Assembly: GCF_001552195.1 (NCBI RefSeq)
Contig: NZ_BCQS01000003.1
Location: 124,001-188,000 of the forward strand
Length of the DNA: 64,000 nt
Reading direction: 5' to 3'
From: Actinomadura latina NBRC 106108
Lineage (GTDB): Bacteria; Actinomycetota; Actinomycetes; Streptosporangiales; Streptosporangiaceae
The stretch's first letter is position 1. Each line of letters opens with the position of its first letter. Below are positions 62,135 to 64,000 of this stretch, one piece after another. The notes beneath the pieces are model-generated. The model was given only the letters and a program-made list of their open reading frames with translations, was not told where the DNA came from and did not search any database. A program made the position numbers and the translations under genes.

Positions 62135-62566
62135 GACGTCCCCGCACCACAGCACGTCCGGCGCCACGGCGGTGAAAGCACGGCGCACCAGGTCGGGCGC
62201 GGCCGGCCGCCGTCCTGGCCGGGTCAGCGACCGTCGCCGCCCCGGCGGCCGTCCGGCCAGGCCGAGCTCGGCCATTCGCGCGGCGACGGTGTTGACCGAG
62301 ACCGTCCAGCTCTCTTCCCGCAGATCATCGGTGATCCGCGGGCTGCCGTAGGTGCCGCCCGAGGCGGTGAACAGCCGCCTGATCGCCTCGTCCAGCCGGG
62401 CCCGCCGCTGCTCGCGGGCGGTCGGGGCGCGGTTGATGTGCTTGTAGAACCAGGACTGCGAGACCTCCAGTGCCCGGCAGGCGATCGCGTGCGGGATGCC
62501 GTGCTCGGTCCTGCAGGACGCGATGAACTCCGCGACGATCATCGGTTCATCGAGTCCTTCACCCAC
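62135..62566 (-). pseudogene. IS3-family transposase OrfB, 5' exon
   Basis: Codes IVAEFIASCRTEHGIPHAIACRALEVSQSWFYKH (typical HTH_21 start, quoted here in part: EHGIPHAIACRALEVSQSW), GGTYGSPRITDDLRE, and ends VAPDVLWCGDV, the first catalytic Asp of the DDE core. After GTC (62135) the sequence turns into the group II intron. Spliced to the second part it continues in frame as TQIDTDEG. Interrupted rather than lost. Confidence 0.85.
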
Positions 62567-62853
62567 AGGACCACAGATCGCTTGAGCACCTCACGCTCCA
62601 TCTCAAGCTCAGCGCGTTCCCTGGCCCACTCGGCCTTCTGCCGGCGCAGCCGAGCCAGTTCCTCACGCTCGGACTCGCTCAACGCCTCGCCCGCGGCCTG
62701 GCGCTCACGGTCGGCCTTCATCCAGTTGTGCAGCGTGTAGGGATTGATCCCCAGATCCCGCGCGACCTGCGCGACGGGCTTGCCGGTCTCCTTGACGATC
62801 CGCACCGCTCCCTCACGGAACTCCGGATCGAACCGGCGTCTCTTGTCTCCCAC
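62539..62853 (-). CDS. IS3-family transposase OrfA (HTH subunit)
   Basis: 104 residues. HTH: FDPEFREGAVRIVKETGKPV, QVARDLGINPYTLHNWMK, then the leucine-zipper-like ELARLRRQKAEWARERAELEMERE. GTG start at 62853. Overlaps the beginning of orfB, as is usual where the two are joined by -1 frameshifting. Confidence 0.93.
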   Translation of the reverse strand: MGDKRRRFDPEFREGAVRIVKETGKPVAQVARDLGINPYTLHNWMKADRERQAAGEALSESEREELARLRRQKAEWARERAELEMEREVLKRSVVLWVKDSMNR

Positions 62854-62896
62854 GACCCAACCATCTCTCTGGTTCAGGTCTCCACGCTACGAGGGG

Positions 62897-63103
62897 AAGC
62901 ACAAGTTCGAGTTTCGGTGTCGTTCCTCGTTATCCACCGGACTCAGCACTCCGAGGCTGGAATGCCTTCTGGCTGAGTCCTACCAGCACTCGATCCATTC
63001 AGAAATCGTGGCGCAAGTTCGGCTTTTGTTTGCCGAGGAGATCGAGCTGCAGCGAGCCCCGAACGACTCCATCATGGCTCTGTTGTCGACGACGCGTGAA
63101 TAA
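62897..63103 (+). pseudogene. 3' end of an unidentified gene truncated by the IS3 insertion
   Basis: The frame runs open out of the IS end: KFEFRCRSSLSTGLSTPRLE, CLLAESYQHSIHSEIVAQVRLLFAEEIELQ, quoted in parts. It looks coding (amphipathic helices) but has no start of its own. It may be what remains of a gene cut by the IS3 element. No family recognised. Confidence 0.35.
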
Positions 63104-63129
63104 TTCGACCGTCGTTGACAGCTCGCACA

Positions 63130-63450
63130 TGGCTGGCTCGCGTTGTGCGGGGCTACCTCAACCCCGGGCGTCGCCGCAGATCGCCGTGGACCGCGTCCAC
63201 TCACGGAAGTGACCCCCGGTCGGGGGCGGGCGCGGCGTCCAGCAGGCGTGGTACACGATCTGGCGGCAGCTTGGATCCGGGGCGTCATCCGAGCGTGGCC
63301 GCAACCGGACTGCTCGTGCTGGCTGACAAGGGCATACAAGGGCTCCGGAGGGCACGTCCCTACGCCCCTAAGGGACGCAACAGACCCGAGCTACAGAGGC
63401 AGGCTAACCGTTCACGCGTCAGGCTCGTCGACCGGGCGAATGCGTAAACG
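63130..63450 (+). pseudogene. IS5-family transposase relic with frameshifts
   Basis: Two plus-strand frames share pieces of one protein: DLAAAWIRGVIRAW (63253 on) and LLVLADKGIQGLRRARPYAPKGRNRPELQRQANRS (quoted in parts). LADKGYQG…TPYKGR…Q..NR is the third block of IS5-type transposases. The pieces are short, out of frame with each other, and no start or N-terminus remains. Confidence 0.6.
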
Positions 63451-63668
63451 TGCAGCTCAAGTCATGCCGAAGCCTGCGACTTCGCGAACCCGCATCATGC
63501 TGAAATGGGCTCACTGCGGTCGAGGCGCCGGCACCCTCGTCCCCGGGCCGCTGTCGGCCCCCGTTGCTAAGATTCCTGCACTCTGGGGGACGGATGTGCG
63601 TGTTGGCCTGAGTGCGCGCAGAATGCAGGGCATGGGCTCCAGTGCGCGAGGGGAATGGGGAATGAAGT

Positions 63669-64000
63669 ATGGGGGCTGAAGAAGCCGCTCCATGCCGTCA
63701 TGCGGGAGCGCCTCCAGCTGATGTCGTCGAACGGGTCTCCCAGCTGATCCGGAGTCTCGGGGATGAGGAAGCCCTGCTCACCCGTCACGGCATCACGTCG
63801 GAGGAGTTCCGCGAGGCGTTGTGGCCGACAATCCAGAAGATGCGCGGAAGCTCGAGTGCCGGCGTCGGCGACCGACGGCAGTTCATTCGCGGAATGCTGA
63901 ACCACCTGGTGTCCAGCGATCTGGTCACCCGCTTCGAGGAACCTCAGTACGGCGACGACACCGTCTATCGCCTGTCGGTTCCCGGGATGACCGAGGACGT
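63669..64000 (+). CDS. Unidentified protein, 5' part only
   Basis: 110 residues visible from ATG 63669: VVERVSQLIRSLGDEEALLT, ITSEEFREALWPTIQKMRGS, FIRGMLNHLVSSDLVTRFEE, then DTVYRLSVPGMTEDV at the edge. Helical, with a winged-helix-like middle. No family recognised. It lies directly after an IS5 relic in the accessory region. Confidence 0.65.
   Translation, partial: MGAEEAAPCRHAGAPPADVVERVSQLIRSLGDEEALLTRHGITSEEFREALWPTIQKMRGSSSAGVGDRRQFIRGMLNHLVSSDLVTRFEEPQYGDDTVYRLSVPGMTED

Larger units (their letters stand above)
59408..62896 (-). mobile_element. IS3-family element carrying a group II intron
   Basis: Ends CCCCTCAAAGCGTGGAGAC (59408–59426) and GTCTCCACGCTACGAGGGG (62878–62896) are inverted with 17 of 19 matches. 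Inside, on the minus strand, are orfA, the 5' part of orfB, the intron and the 3' part of orfB. Without the intron the element would be about 1.28 kb, normal for IS3. No target duplication is visible. Confidence 0.9.

Noticed and set aside
1-64000. CRISPR arrays, rRNA genes and intact tRNA genes
   Set aside because: No regularly spaced repeats, no rRNA-like sequence and no complete cloverleaf were seen on either strand; only a tRNA-Pro-like fragment near 38.5 kb.

Overview
The window is high-GC DNA (most codons end in G or C, with many GTG and TTG starts) from an actinomycete chromosome. The order dnaX–ybaB–recR–DUF5063–ask–asd, the Scr1-type XRE/DUF397/HATPase set and the general protein style suggest Streptosporangiales, perhaps Actinomadura or a relative; the genus is inferred from gene content only. 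No rRNA gene, intact tRNA gene or CRISPR array was seen.

Left half (1–38 kb) is mostly core or lineage-specific chromosome. It holds DNA replication and repair (dnaX 3' part, ybaB, recR), a LuxR/NB-ARC regulator, the aspartate-pathway pair ask-asd, and several regulators (TetR, two paralogous MerR, LysR, a BTAD/SARP-type protein). It also holds an S9 peptidase, a likely diaminopropionate ammonia-lyase divergent from its LysR gene, an SDR operon, a catalase, an alpha/beta hydrolase, two peptidoglycan amidases, a lipase, and a seven-gene cation/proton antiporter operon. That operon has the gene order of the antiporter half of archaeal Mbh complexes. A CGNR regulator diverges from a VOC/PPOX pair across a strong palindrome. 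Many regulatory genes appear to be leaderless: a TANNNT -10 box lies 6–7 nt before the start codon.

Right half (38–64 kb) is an accessory, IS-rich region. It opens with a tRNA-Pro-like fragment and a tyrosine integrase carrying an unusual Cys-rich insert. Next come an IS256 element, a DEAD-type helicase fused to a PD-(D/E)XK-like nuclease, an IS1380 copy that separates the helicase from an XRE regulator, a frameshifted second IS1380, and an FkbM methyltransferase. After these lies a STAND-NTPase/helical-repeat/APH-kinase gene broken or recoded by one extra C. Then come an XRE-DUF5753/DUF397/HATPase module, a mobilization module (candidate oriT, mobC, relaxase, a hypothetical gene, xis-like HTH), and an IS3 element whose transposase is interrupted right after the first catalytic Asp by a group II intron encoding a reverse transcriptase. 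The window ends in an IS5 relic and an unidentified partial gene.

The most system-like unknowns are the helicase–nuclease with its XRE regulator and the STAND–kinase gene. Both sit among mobile DNA, where defence or conflict genes usually cluster; that role is inference, not shown by sequence.
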